Positions 35,719 through 45,668 of a DNA stretch of 64,000 nt are shown piece after piece. Origin of the DNA: Edaphobacter lichenicola (lineage in GTDB: Bacteria > Acidobacteriota > Terriglobia > Terriglobales > Acidobacteriaceae). The stretch lies in the NCBI RefSeq assembly GCF_014201315.1, contig NZ_JACHDY010000001.1:1178001-1242000 (forward strand), given 5' to 3'. Made by a program: the position numbers and the translations under genes. The notes below the pieces were generated by a model. That model had not been told where the DNA came from. It saw only the letters and a program-made list of their open reading frames with translations, and made no database searches. Numbering within the stretch: the stretch's first letter is position 1; each line of letters begins with the position of its first letter.

Positions 35719-36828
35719 GTGACCAGAACCAACGACAAGCCGACGACCTACCGCATGCCCGCCGAGTGGTCCCCACACGCCGCCACCTGGATCGCCTGGC
35801 CCCACAATGCCGAAGACTGGCCCGGCAAGTTCCAACCCATCCCCTGGGTCTACAGCGAGATCGTCCGCCACCTCTCCCGCGTAGAAGACGTACACATCCT
35901 CGTCAACGATCTCGCCGCCGAGCGCCGCGCCACCAACCTCCTCCGCCGTGCCGGAGCCAACCTCGCCCGCCTCCACTTCCACCACTGGCCCACCGACCGC
36001 GTATGGCTGCGCGACTCCGGCCCCATCTTCGTCAAGAAGATGACCGAAGGTTCCACCAGACACCCGCAAGGCGAGCTAGCCATCACCAACTGGCACTTCA
36101 ACGCCTGGGCCAAGTACGACAACTGGCACCGCGACGACCAGATCCCCAATCACGTCGCCAAGCTCTACAACATGCCCCAGTCGCAACCCGAGAGCGTCAA
36201 CTACATCGGCCACCCCCACCGCCTCGTCCTCGAAGGCGGCAGCATCGACACCAACGGCGCCGGCCTCCTACTCACCACCGAAGAGTGCCTCCTCTCCGAG
36301 ATCCAGCAGCGCAACCCCGGCCTCGGCACTGAAGCCGAAACGCGCGTCCGCCTCGAGCAAGCCTTCCACGACTACCTTGGCATCGAAAAGGTTCTCTGGC
36401 TCCACAAAGGCTGCGCCGGCGACGACACCCACGGCCACGTCGACGACATCACCCGCTTCGTAAGCGAAAACAAGATCCTCACCGCCGTCGAGCCCAACAG
36501 CCACGACGAAAATCATCTCCCCCTGGCCGAAAACCTCGACCGCCTCCGCAGCTTCCGCAATCTCGACAACAAGCCCTTCGAAATAGTCGAGCTCCCCATG
36601 CCCGCACCCGTCACCTTCGACAATCAGCGCCTCCCAGCCAGCTACGCCAACTTCTACATCGCTAACTCGCTCGTCCTGGTCCCCACCTTCAACGACCCCA
36701 ACGACCGCCACGCCCTCAACATCCTCGCCGCCTGCTTCCCCGGCCGCGAGATCATAGGCATCCACGCCGTCGACCTCGTCTGGGGCCTCGGCACCCTCCA
36801 CTGCCTCAGCCAACAGGAGCCCGCATAA
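35719..36828 (+). CDS. aguA: Agmatine deiminase
   Basis: AguA converts agmatine to N-carbamoylputrescine and ammonia. The 369-residue guanidino-group hydrolase has WPHNAEDWPG, TDRVWLRDSGPIF, LEGGSIDTNGAG, GDDTHGHVDDITRFV with the catalytic His and Asp residues, and the catalytic Cys in GTLHCLSQQEPA at the C-terminus. Start is GTG at 35719 with AAAGGAG 10 bases upstream. AguB in the same block does the next step. The 285 bases before it (35434-35718) have no gene but a TATACTTTAATCAG promoter-like patch and GGGGAGGGAGGGG. Confidence 0.95.
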   Translation: MTRTNDKPTTYRMPAEWSPHAATWIAWPHNAEDWPGKFQPIPWVYSEIVRHLSRVEDVHILVNDLAAERRATNLLRRAGANLARLHFHHWPTDRVWLRDSGPIFVKKMTEGSTRHPQGELAITNWHFNAWAKYDNWHRDDQIPNHVAKLYNMPQSQPESVNYIGHPHRLVLEGGSIDTNGAGLLLTTEECLLSEIQQRNPGLGTEAETRVRLEQAFHDYLGIEKVLWLHKGCAGDDTHGHVDDITRFVSENKILTAVEPNSHDENHLPLAENLDRLRSFRNLDNKPFEIVELPMPAPVTFDNQRLPASYANFYIANSLVLVPTFNDPNDRHALNILAACFPGREIIGIHAVDLVWGLGTLHCLSQQEPA

Positions 36829-36843
36829 CTTCGTCGAGGAACA

Positions 36844-37137
36844 ATGGACAACTTCACATGGCTAGAGTCGTGGTATCAGAAACACTGCAATGGAACATGG
36901 GAGCACCAATTTGGAATTACGATTGAGACAGTCGACAATCCTGGCTGGCACGTAGCGATTGATCTAAACGACACGCCCTACGCCATCCTTCCTAACTATC
37001 AGATCCTCAATGAATCGAACGGTGATTCAGATTGGATTCGGTGCAACTGTATAGACGGAAGATTCCAGGGTTATGGGGATCCGTCCAAACTGGGGCGAAT
37101 AATTCAAATTTTCAGGACTTGGATTGAGAACTTCTAA
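36844..37137 (+). CDS. Imm53-type immunity protein (orphan)
   Basis: The 97-residue protein begins MDNFTWLESWYQKHCNGTWE and continues with ITIETVDNPGWHVAIDLNDT, DSDWIRCNCIDGRFQGYGDP and FRTWIENF. The pattern LxSWYxxxCNGxWEHxxGIxIxTxDNPGW matches my memory of the Imm53 family, proposed polymorphic-toxin immunity proteins. GAGGAA precedes ATG by 3 bases, and its stop overlaps the next start (TAATG). No toxin gene is near, so it is an orphan. GC is lower than in aguA. Confidence 0.8.
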   Translation: MDNFTWLESWYQKHCNGTWEHQFGITIETVDNPGWHVAIDLNDTPYAILPNYQILNESNGDSDWIRCNCIDGRFQGYGDPSKLGRIIQIFRTWIENF

Positions 37138-37772
37138 TGACCGCTAACCCGCCGCAGACTTCCCCCTACCGCGCCGCCATCGAGAACTACATCGCCACCC
37201 ACGCAAACCCGACCCACAAGTTCGGCCATCAGCCCCGCCTCTACGCCCTCACCCAACAGATAGGCGCAGGACTGGGTCCAGCCCTCACCTACGACGACGA
37301 CGTAGTCTTCGCCGCCGTCTGGCTCCACGACCTCGGCGTCTTCATCGGCCAACGCCCCGAAGACCCCGAAGCCCTCAAGACCTGGAACCACGTAACGTAC
37401 ATCATCGAGAAAGCCCCCGCCATCCTCACTGAAGCCGGCTTCCCCGCAGAAAAAATCCCCGCCGTCCTCGAAGTCATCCGCACCCACCAGCCGCAAGACA
37501 CACCCCTCACCGTCGAGGCCACCATCGCCCGCGACGCCGACATCCTCGAACAACTCGGCGCCATCGGAATCACCCGCACCCTCGCCAAACTCGGCAGCGA
37601 CACCCGCTTCGAGACCTTCACCGAAGCTCACGCGGCGCTCAAAAAACAACTCACCACTCTCCCCGATCAACTCAAACTCGACACCTCCAGAGCCCTCGCC
37701 ATACCCCGCTTTCACATCATGCAATCTTTCCTCGATGCCCTCGAATCCGAAGCCGGCCAAAATCTCTACTAG
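37137..37772 (+). CDS. HD-domain phosphohydrolase
   Basis: The 211-residue protein holds the HD signature H...HD...D: KFGHQPRLYALTQ, VVFAAVWLHDLGVF, IEKAPAILTEAG, IRTHQPQDTP and ATIARDADILEQLG. Such proteins hydrolyse phosphate esters of nucleotides. Start ATG at 37137 overlaps the Imm53 stop by one base, so it is coupled to it. Substrate not known. Confidence 0.9.
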   Translation: MTANPPQTSPYRAAIENYIATHANPTHKFGHQPRLYALTQQIGAGLGPALTYDDDVVFAAVWLHDLGVFIGQRPEDPEALKTWNHVTYIIEKAPAILTEAGFPAEKIPAVLEVIRTHQPQDTPLTVEATIARDADILEQLGAIGITRTLAKLGSDTRFETFTEAHAALKKQLTTLPDQLKLDTSRALAIPRFHIMQSFLDALESEAGQNLY

Positions 37773-37803
37773 GCGCAATCAACTCAAAGCAAATCTAAAC
37801 TAG

Positions 37804-38727
<924 letters not shown>

Positions 38728-38736
38728 GAGCCTTCC

Positions 38737-39510
38737 ATGTCAGGTCGTCTCGCAGGCAAAGTAGCCATCGTCACCGGCTCAGGCTCCGGCATCGGCCAGG
38801 CCATCGCCATCCGCTTCGCCAGCGAAGGAGCCACAGTCGTCGTCGACTATCGCAACAACATCGACCAGGCCCAGGCGACCGTCTCCAAAGCCGAAGCCGC
38901 CGGCGGCAAAGCCATCCTCGTCAAAGCCGACGTCTCCAACCTCGCCGACACGCAAAACCTCGTCGATCAGGCCTACACCCAGCTAGGCCGCGGCGACATC
39001 CTCGTCAACAACGCCGGCATCGAAAAAGAAGCCGCCTTCTGGGACGTCACCGAAGCCGACTACGACGCCGTCCTCAACGTCAACCTCAAGGGCGCCTTCT
39101 TCCTCACCCAGGCCTTCGTCCGCCGCCTCCGCGACGCCAAACTTCCCGGCCGCATCATCAACATCTCCTCCGTCCACGAGGACATGGTCTTCCCCAACTT
39201 CGCCACCTACTGCGCCTCCAAGGGCGGCATCCGCATGCTCATGCGCGACCTCTCCGTCGAGCTCGGCCCTCTTAACATCACCGTCAACAATATCGCCCCC
39301 GGCGCCATCGCCACCCCAATCAACACCAAGCTCATGGAAGACAAACCCAAGCTCGACGCCCTCCTCGCCAACATCCCGCTAGGCCGCATGGGCACACCAG
39401 AAGAAGTCGCCGGCCTCGCTCTCTTCCTCGCCTCCGACGACGCCGCCTACGTCACCGGCTCCACCTACTTCGTCGACGGCGGCCTGATCCGCAACTACCA
39501 CGAGCAATAA
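38737..39510 (+). CDS. Short-chain dehydrogenase/reductase (glucose-1-dehydrogenase-like)
   Basis: The 257-residue protein has the NAD(P) fold TGSGSGIGQAIA, LVNNAGIEKE, the catalytic Ser in INISSVHED, and YCASKGGIRM (Tyr-x-x-x-Lys), ending SDDAAYVTGSTYFVDGG. Such sequences reduce sugars or ketones; the exact substrate is unknown. It starts 9 bases after the tadA fusion gene and has a GGAG site 7 bases before ATG. Confidence 0.92.
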   Translation: MSGRLAGKVAIVTGSGSGIGQAIAIRFASEGATVVVDYRNNIDQAQATVSKAEAAGGKAILVKADVSNLADTQNLVDQAYTQLGRGDILVNNAGIEKEAAFWDVTEADYDAVLNVNLKGAFFLTQAFVRRLRDAKLPGRIINISSVHEDMVFPNFATYCASKGGIRMLMRDLSVELGPLNITVNNIAPGAIATPINTKLMEDKPKLDALLANIPLGRMGTPEEVAGLALFLASDDAAYVTGSTYFVDGGLIRNYHEQ

Positions 39511-39621
39511 AGTCAATCCCGACCACGGGAGGGCCAGCACCGTAGCAATCGCAAGAAAAGGTAAACCCGCCACGAGTGGCCGCGTCGCGTGCAGCGAGCC
39601 CGTCCGGCAGGACAACCGGGT

Positions 39622-40122
39622 CTAGTGCGTAGCGTAATAAGCGGTCAAGTCGGTATTAGGAGGCTGCACCCCAAAGCCGCGAAGCATAGTAATAATCTGC
39701 CCACGATGGAAGCTCGAATGGTTGACTGCGTGAAGAACAATCTGCCAGCGAGGCACGCGGAAGTCGGCATCATCAGGCAAAATTGTGGAGAGCTCAAACG
39801 TCAGATCATCCTCAGAAGCCGCTTCGAGCCACCGACGATAACCCTCCCAAAGTTCAGGCCACGATTGAACCAGAGACTCAAACGAGTGCTCAGGAGCAGA
39901 GCCACGAGGCAGGCGATCATTGTCCACCTCCACCAGCCGGCGAAGCCAAACCTTCTCCCCGTCGTGACTATGGCGAAATGTCTGCAGAAGACTCGAATGG
40001 GACGCACCACAGTTGCGGCCAAGCTGCTCCTCCGTCAACGGCGAGCAGGCCTCCAGCACCCGGCGCGTAGCCCACGCGGAGTAACCAATATGCGCCAGCA
40101 GAAGCTCTCTAAGCTGCGACAT
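39622..40122 (-). CDS. DinB-family protein
   Basis: The 166-residue protein has the four-helix DinB/YfiT fold: AHIGYSAWATRRVLEACSPLTEEQL, TFRHSHDGEKVWLRRL, and VLHAVNHSSFHRGQIITMLR, giving the three metal-binding histidines (His in RHSHDGE, HAVNHSSFHRGQ). Family members are metal-dependent thiol transferases or of unknown function. The gene is divergent from the glutaredoxin gene. Confidence 0.9.
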   Translation of the reverse strand: MSQLRELLLAHIGYSAWATRRVLEACSPLTEEQLGRNCGASHSSLLQTFRHSHDGEKVWLRRLVEVDNDRLPRGSAPEHSFESLVQSWPELWEGYRRWLEAASEDDLTFELSTILPDDADFRVPRWQIVLHAVNHSSFHRGQIITMLRGFGVQPPNTDLTAYYATH

Positions 40123-40184
40123 AGCAGGATTGTAATTGAGCTGCCCGAACGGCCCCTGCCACGCAACAGGTAAAATAGAACTCT

Positions 40185-40442
40185 ATGGATCTGACCGTCT
40201 ACTCCGCCTCCTGGTGCCGCGACTGCCGCGAAGCCAAGCGCTTCCTCACCACGCACAACATCCCCTACAAAGAGATCGACATCGAGAACACCCCCGGCGC
40301 CGCCGACCTCGTCATCGCCAACGTAGGCAAGCGCGCCATCCCCCAGTTCGTCATCGACGGCAAGTGGGTCCAGCCCTACCGCCCCGGCGAAGGCTTCCTC
40401 CACGATGAGATGGCCGACCTCCTCGGCGTCGTGAACTCGTAA
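40185..40442 (+). CDS. Glutaredoxin-like thiol oxidoreductase
   Basis: The 85-residue thioredoxin-fold protein has CRDC (Cys12, Cys15) in ASWCRDCREAKRFL, IPYKEIDIEN, the cis-proline AIPQFVIDG and GEGF for partner binding. It reduces disulfides with a low-molecular thiol or acts as a mycoredoxin-type protein. It is close to a small DinB gene on the other strand. Confidence 0.9.
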   Translation: MDLTVYSASWCRDCREAKRFLTTHNIPYKEIDIENTPGAADLVIANVGKRAIPQFVIDGKWVQPYRPGEGFLHDEMADLLGVVNS

Positions 40443-40496
40443 AACTCTTGAACTCGTAAATCTGTGCAGCCCTGGACACACATCTACTTGAAGTCG

Positions 40497-40561
40497 TCAT
40501 CCTGAGCGAAGTTGCTCACGGCACTATGTGAGCAACGCAGTCGAAGGATCCCCGTATTTGC
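40497..40561. repeat. GTCAT...CCCCGTATTTG repeat with 8-bp hairpin
   Basis: GTCATCCTGAGCGAAG, a hairpin TTGCTCAC/GTGAGCAA, then CGAAGGATCCCCGTATTTG. The ends match the repeat at 16739-16796; the middle differs. Confidence 0.6.
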
Positions 40562-40624
40562 TTTCGCTTGTGCCATTGCTCTCTCTCTTCGCAGCGCGAC
40601 ACTTTTTCAGAAGAAGGAACCAAC

Positions 40625-41926
40625 ATGATCGCCCGCTACACACGCCCCGAGCTAGGCCGCATCTGGTCCGACGCCAACAAATATCAGTGCTGGCTCACCG
40701 TAGAAGTAGCCGCCTCCCAGGCCCTCGCAAAGTTCGGCCTCGTCCCCCAGTCCGCCGCCGACACCATCCGCGACAAGGGTGCCTTCACCGTAGACCGCAT
40801 CAACGAGATCGAAGCCGAAGTCCGTCACGACGTCATCGCCTTCACCACCACCGTAGCCGAGCACATCGCCGACCCCGAAGCCTCCCGCTGGCTCCACTAC
40901 GGCCTCACCAGCACCGACGTCGTCGACACCGCGCAATCTCTCCAGCTCAAAGAAGCCTCCGCCATCATCCGCGCCGGCATCGTAGCCCTCTCCGAAACCC
41001 TCAAAAAACGCGCGATAGAGTTCAAGCACACCCCCATCATCGGCCGCACCCACGGCATCCACGCCGAACCCTCCACCTTCGGCCTCAAGCTGCTCCTCTG
41101 GTACTCCGAGATGCAGCGCAACCTCACCCGCTTCGACGCCGCCGCCGAAGACCTCCGCGTCGGCAAGCTCTCCGGAGCCGTCGGCACCTTCGGCCACCTC
41201 AAGCCCGAACACGAAGAAGCAATTTGTAACCAATTAGGTCTCAAACCGGTAGCCATCGCCACGCAAGTCGTCCAGCGCGACCGCCACGCCGCCTACATCT
41301 CCACCCTCGCAGTCCTCGCCAGCACGCTAGACAAGATCGCCACCGAGATCCGCCACCTCCAGCGCACCGAGGTCCGCGAAGCCGAAGAGTTCTTCTCCGA
41401 AAAACAAAAGGGCTCCAGCGCCATGCCCCACAAGCGCAACCCCATCACCAGCGAACAGATCAGCGGCCTCGCCCGCGTTATCCGCGCGAACGCACAAATC
41501 GCATTCGAAAACGTAGCCCTCTGGCACGAGCGCGACATCTCCCACTCCTCCGCCGAGCGAGTCATCCTCCCCGACTCCACCATCCTCGCCGACTACCTCC
41601 TCGCCAAAACCGAAAACCTCATCGCCAAGCTCCTCGTCTACCCCGCCCGCATGTTGAAGAACCTCGAGTCCACCGGCGGCCTCATCTTCTCCGGCCAGCT
41701 CCTGCTCGACCTCGCCGAATCCGGTATGTCCCGCGAAGACGCCTACCGTCTCGTCCAGGGCCACGCCATGAACTCCTGGAAGAACGACCTCATCTTCCGC
41801 GACGAGATCGCCAAGGTCCCCGAGATCACCAGTCGCCTCTCCCCCGAAAAACTAGCCCGCGCCTTCGACTACAACCGCCAGCTAGCCAACGTAGACGCCA
41901 TCTTCGCCCGCGTCCTCGACCAATAG
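40625..41926 (+). CDS. purB: Adenylosuccinate lyase
   Basis: PurB cleaves SAICAR and adenylosuccinate in purine synthesis. The 433-residue protein shows the fumarase/ASL superfamily motifs: GLTSTDVVDTAQS, IGRTHGIHAEPSTFG with the catalytic histidine, SGAVGTFGHL, and the signature EKQKGSSAMPHKRNPI with the catalytic serine. ATG at 40625 has AAGGAA 6 bases upstream; an in-frame ATG 19 codons earlier lies inside a repeat element and is not used. Confidence 0.96.
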   Translation: MIARYTRPELGRIWSDANKYQCWLTVEVAASQALAKFGLVPQSAADTIRDKGAFTVDRINEIEAEVRHDVIAFTTTVAEHIADPEASRWLHYGLTSTDVVDTAQSLQLKEASAIIRAGIVALSETLKKRAIEFKHTPIIGRTHGIHAEPSTFGLKLLLWYSEMQRNLTRFDAAAEDLRVGKLSGAVGTFGHLKPEHEEAICNQLGLKPVAIATQVVQRDRHAAYISTLAVLASTLDKIATEIRHLQRTEVREAEEFFSEKQKGSSAMPHKRNPITSEQISGLARVIRANAQIAFENVALWHERDISHSSAERVILPDSTILADYLLAKTENLIAKLLVYPARMLKNLESTGGLIFSGQLLLDLAESGMSREDAYRLVQGHAMNSWKNDLIFRDEIAKVPEITSRLSPEKLARAFDYNRQLANVDAIFARVLDQ

Positions 41927-41990
41927 AAATTTCCACCAGAGCGAGCGCTCTTCCTCATCCAATTCCAGCATCCCATCTAGGGGAGTTCTC

Positions 41991-43514
41991 ATGCAGAAGA
42001 GGCCGTTTCGCAAAGTAATCCAAGTAGCCGCCACCCTCGCCTTCTTCGTCCTGCCCCTCGCCGCGCAGAACCCCGACTACGACCAGCCCTACCGCCCGCA
42101 GGTCCACTTCTCCCCCGAAGAGCACTGGACCAACGACCCCAACGGCCTCGTCTTTTACCAGGGCGAGTACCATCTCTTCTTCCAGTACAACCCCGAGGGC
42201 GACCAGTGGGGACACATGAGCTGGGGCCACGCCGTCAGCACCGACCTCCTCCACTGGCACGAGCTCCCCGTCGCCATCCCCGAGCACGACAACACCATGA
42301 TCTTCACCGGCAGCGTCGTCGTCGATCATCAGAACACCAGCGGCCTCTGCACTCACGGCGACTGCCTCGTCGCCATCTACACCGGCCACACCCAAACCTC
42401 AGAAGGCATCCGCCAAACCCAAAACCTCGCCGTCAGCCTCGACAAAGGCCGCAACTGGGCACAGTACCCCGGCAACCCTGTCCTCGATCTCCACATGGCC
42501 GACTTTCGCGACCCCAGCGTCTCCTGGGATCCCATCGCGCGCCACTGGATCATGGCCGTCTCCCTGCCCAAAGAGCATAAGATCCGCTTCTATTCCTCCA
42601 CCGACCTCAAGCAGTGGACACAGCTAAGCGACTTCGGACCCACCGGCGACATCAACGGCGACTGGGAGTGCCCCGACCTCATCCGAATCCCCGCGTCCAA
42701 CAGCGCCAAAAGCATCTGGGCCCTCAAAGTAGGCCTCAACCCAGGAGCTCCGCAAGGCGGCTCCGGCGAGCAGTACTTCCTCGGCGACTTCGACGGCAAA
42801 TCCTTCCATCAATCACGCCTCCGCGGCTCCCACGGCTGGACCAACTACGGCAAAGACGACTACTGCGCCATCAACTTCAACAACCTGCCCAAAGATCAGA
42901 AGCCAGTTCTCCTCGGATGGATGAGCAACTGGCAGTACGCCGCGAAGATTCCCACCACTCCCTGGCGAGGACAGATGAGCCTTCCCCGCCGTCTCTCCTA
43001 TATCAGCGACCCCGCAGGTCTGGCTCTCAAACAGGAGCCCATCGTCGCTCCCCTCCGAGGAAAAAACTACGAGATCTCTGCCCTCTCCACGAACACCTCT
43101 GCCCTCTACGGGAGCGAACATACCCTCCAGCCTCCCTTCGAGATCCGCCTCCACTTCGGCCATCCCGTCGAACCCGTCTTCGGCCTCAAGATCTTCTCCG
43201 ACCCGCAGCACTGGACCGAAGTAGCCTTCGACACCGCCAAAAAAGAGTTCTACATCGATCGCACCCACTCAGGCGCAGCCATCAGTCCGGACTTCCCCGT
43301 CCGCACCAAAGCGCCGCTCGTCACCACGCGCCCCTACGACCTCACCCTCATCGTCGACCGGTCCTCCGTCGAAGCCTTCGCCCAGGACGGCACCATCGCC
43401 ATGACCGACCTCGTCTTCCCCGTCTCCAACAATCTTCAGATCCAGATCTTCCCCGACGACGCCAAGCCAATCCAAAGCGAAGGCCAACTCTGGGAGCTCA
43501 AATCAATCTGGTAG
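41991..43514 (+). CDS. Secreted GH32 fructan hydrolase (levanase/inulinase-like)
   Basis: The 507-residue protein has a signal peptide (1-25) and a five-bladed GH32 domain with the nucleophile Asp49 in HWTNDPNG, the transition-state stabiliser in FRDPSVSWD, the acid/base Glu in WECPDLIRIP and a C-terminal beta-sandwich (about 380-507). It should hydrolyse beta-fructans such as levan, inulin or sucrose. GGGGAG stands 6 bases before ATG. It points to use of plant or microbial fructans. No transporter or sacC-type regulator is adjacent. Confidence 0.93.
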   Translation: MQKRPFRKVIQVAATLAFFVLPLAAQNPDYDQPYRPQVHFSPEEHWTNDPNGLVFYQGEYHLFFQYNPEGDQWGHMSWGHAVSTDLLHWHELPVAIPEHDNTMIFTGSVVVDHQNTSGLCTHGDCLVAIYTGHTQTSEGIRQTQNLAVSLDKGRNWAQYPGNPVLDLHMADFRDPSVSWDPIARHWIMAVSLPKEHKIRFYSSTDLKQWTQLSDFGPTGDINGDWECPDLIRIPASNSAKSIWALKVGLNPGAPQGGSGEQYFLGDFDGKSFHQSRLRGSHGWTNYGKDDYCAINFNNLPKDQKPVLLGWMSNWQYAAKIPTTPWRGQMSLPRRLSYISDPAGLALKQEPIVAPLRGKNYEISALSTNTSALYGSEHTLQPPFEIRLHFGHPVEPVFGLKIFSDPQHWTEVAFDTAKKEFYIDRTHSGAAISPDFPVRTKAPLVTTRPYDLTLIVDRSSVEAFAQDGTIAMTDLVFPVSNNLQIQIFPDDAKPIQSEGQLWELKSIW

Positions 43515-43571
43515 CCGCTTCCATAGTCTTTGTTACGATTCGAAGGCATGCCTAGCCGATCGGAGTTCTTC

Positions 43572-44045
43572 ATGAAGAAAGCAACCCTCGCACTGTTCGC
43601 AAGTGCCCTGTTGATCGGTAGCGCAATCGCGGCCCAACCAGCAGACGTGATGACACCAATCCGCCAGTTCGTCGATGGCTTCAACAGCGGCGATACCCAC
43701 TCAGCATTCGCCGCCTACGAAGACGGCGACATCACCATCATCGACGAGTTCCCTCCTCACCGATGGACAGGCCCCCACGCCGCTCACGAATGGGCCGCCG
43801 ACTACGAAAAGCACGCAGCAGCCACAGGCGTCACTGACGGCATCGTCAAATACGACGCCCCCACCCGCACCGAGATCGAAGACGACCTCGCCTACGTCAT
43901 CATCCCCACCCTCTACCTCTACAAGGAGCACGGCAAACCTCTCGCCGAAGAAGGCCAGGCGACCTTCGTCCTGCACGCGGGGCCGGCAGGCTGGAAGATC
44001 CGCAGTTGGACCTGGACCGGCGTCAAGCCGCACCCGGCAAAATAA
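43572..44045 (+). CDS. Secreted SnoaL/NTF2-like protein
   Basis: The 157-residue protein has a signal peptide (about 1-20), then the NTF2-like cone fold: IRQFVDGFNSGDTHSAFAAY, ITIIDEFPPHRWTG, AHEWAADYEKHA and a C-terminal strand WKIRSWTWTG. This domain can act as an enzyme or small-ligand binder; the function is not known. ATG at 43572 or 43548 (both in frame) are possible; 43572 gives the usual signal peptide. Confidence 0.85.
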   Translation: MKKATLALFASALLIGSAIAAQPADVMTPIRQFVDGFNSGDTHSAFAAYEDGDITIIDEFPPHRWTGPHAAHEWAADYEKHAAATGVTDGIVKYDAPTRTEIEDDLAYVIIPTLYLYKEHGKPLAEEGQATFVLHAGPAGWKIRSWTWTGVKPHPAK

Positions 44046-44148
44046 CTCCGAACACACCCAGCAAGCGGCTCACCCCAACACTCGCCCTCGCGACAGCGTT
44101 GAAGCCGAGCCCTGTTCGAAAACCATCAGCCCGTTATACGATCTCTCT

Positions 44149-44355
44149 ATGAGTGATTTCATTCCAAAAGCAGCCGAAGTTAAGACACGCGGGCTAAGCC
44201 CGAAGGCACAGAAGCTCCAGGCCGCACGCGAAAAAGCCGCGGCTCAGGCAAAAGGCGGCGACAAGGCCCTCGCCGGATCATCGACCGCTTCCGTCAAGGC
44301 GAAGGACTCCTTCGCCGGAACCAAAAAAACAACCTTCCAGCGCAAAGCTGTCTAG
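44149..44355 (+). CDS. Small basic Ala/Lys-rich protein, unknown
   Basis: The 68-residue peptide starts MSDFIPKAAEVKTRGLSPKAQ and ends KKTTFQRKAV, rich in Ala, Lys and Ser, lacking a membrane helix. It is likely partly disordered and could bind nucleic acid. Longer in-frame sequence upstream is a shadow of the previous gene. Family unknown; no clear ribosome binding site, so this is a modest call. Confidence 0.55.
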   Translation: MSDFIPKAAEVKTRGLSPKAQKLQAAREKAAAQAKGGDKALAGSSTASVKAKDSFAGTKKTTFQRKAV

Positions 44356-44510
44356 CAACGTGGCGCCGGCCGCACAGTCAATCGTCAAACCAGGCCGGTG
44401 CCGCAAAACACGTAATCGAACGCGCCATCGAGCGCACAACCCTCCTCCGAATCACCCCACACGCAAACGTCATCCAATCGCAGTCAGCCGCTTGACCGAA
44501 AGGATCTCCC

Positions 44511-45575
44511 ATGTCCCGCACCGCACTCATCGCCGGAGTCACCGGCATCGTCGGCATTAACCTCGCGCAGCAACTCCTAGCCAACGGCTGGCAGGTACAC
44601 GGCCTCGCCCGTCGCCCGGCGAACAACATCGAAGGCGTAAACTTCATCGCCGCCGATCTCCTCGATCCCTCCGCTCTGCGCTCCGCCGTCGCCGGCCTCA
44701 AGCCGACTCACCTCTTCCTCACCACCTGGCTCCGCCAACCCACCGAAGCCGAAAACATTCGCGTCAACTCCGCGATGGTGCGCAACATCCTCCAAGCCGT
44801 CTCTCATACAAAGTCAGTCAAACACGTAGCCCTCGTCACCGGCCTCAAGCACTACCTCGGTCCCTTCGAGGCCTACGGCAAAGGCAATCTCCCCGCCACG
44901 CCCTTCCGCGAAGAGCAGCCCCGCCTCGACATCGAAAACTTCTACTACGCGCAGGAGGACGAGCTCTTCGCCTCTGCCACTCATCATCTCTTCAACTGGA
45001 CCATCCATCGCCCCCACACCATCGTCGGCTTCGCCCTCGGCAACGCGATGAACATGGGCGTCACCCTCGCGGTTTACGCCACCATCTGCCGCGAAACCGG
45101 CCGCCCCTTCCTCTTCCCCGGCTCCGCAACCCAGTGGAACAGCCTCACCGACATGACCGACGCAAGACTCCTCGCCCGCCATCTCGAGTGGGCCTCCACA
45201 ACTCCCGCCGCGCGCGATCACGCCTTCAACGTAGTCAATGGCGACGTCTTCCGTTGGAGCTGGATGTGGCCTCGCCTAGCCAGTTGGTTCGGCATCGAAC
45301 CCGCTCCCTTCCCCGGCCACGCCACCCCACTCGAGCAGCAACTGGCCGGCACCGAAGAGATCTGGAGCAACATCGCAAAATCCCACAACCTCATCGAGCC
45401 CAACCTCAACAACCTCGCCTCCGCCTGGCACACCGACGCCGACCTCGGCCGCCCCATCGAAGTCGTCACCGACATGAGCAAGAGCCGCAAGTTCGGCTTC
45501 CTCGACTACCAACCCACCGACGAAAGCTTCTTCGACCTCTTCACCCGCCTCCGCCACGACCGCATCATTCCCTAA
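44511..45575 (+). CDS. SDR family protein of PRISE type (progesterone-5-beta-reductase/iridoid-synthase-like)
   Basis: The 354-residue protein has the NAD(P) fold IAGVTGIVGINLAQQLL, the ARRP loop, TTWLRQPTEAENI, VTGLKHYLGPFEAYGKG with a Lys near the catalytic position, and FYYAQEDELF, all typical of plant VEP1/PRISE and bacterial relatives. Such enzymes reduce enones. The physiological substrate in bacteria is unknown. AAGGATC precedes ATG by 6 bases. It is a single gene, flanked by a small orphan and a low-GC orphan. Confidence 0.82.
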   Translation: MSRTALIAGVTGIVGINLAQQLLANGWQVHGLARRPANNIEGVNFIAADLLDPSALRSAVAGLKPTHLFLTTWLRQPTEAENIRVNSAMVRNILQAVSHTKSVKHVALVTGLKHYLGPFEAYGKGNLPATPFREEQPRLDIENFYYAQEDELFASATHHLFNWTIHRPHTIVGFALGNAMNMGVTLAVYATICRETGRPFLFPGSATQWNSLTDMTDARLLARHLEWASTTPAARDHAFNVVNGDVFRWSWMWPRLASWFGIEPAPFPGHATPLEQQLAGTEEIWSNIAKSHNLIEPNLNNLASAWHTDADLGRPIEVVTDMSKSRKFGFLDYQPTDESFFDLFTRLRHDRIIP

Positions 45576-45668
45576 GAGGCCCCTTGGAAATGGCGACCAA
45601 TAAGCGGTGCGAAACCTGCATTTCCGCACTGCGGAACCTTATAGTCGCTTCCACAGTCTAAGAAACTG

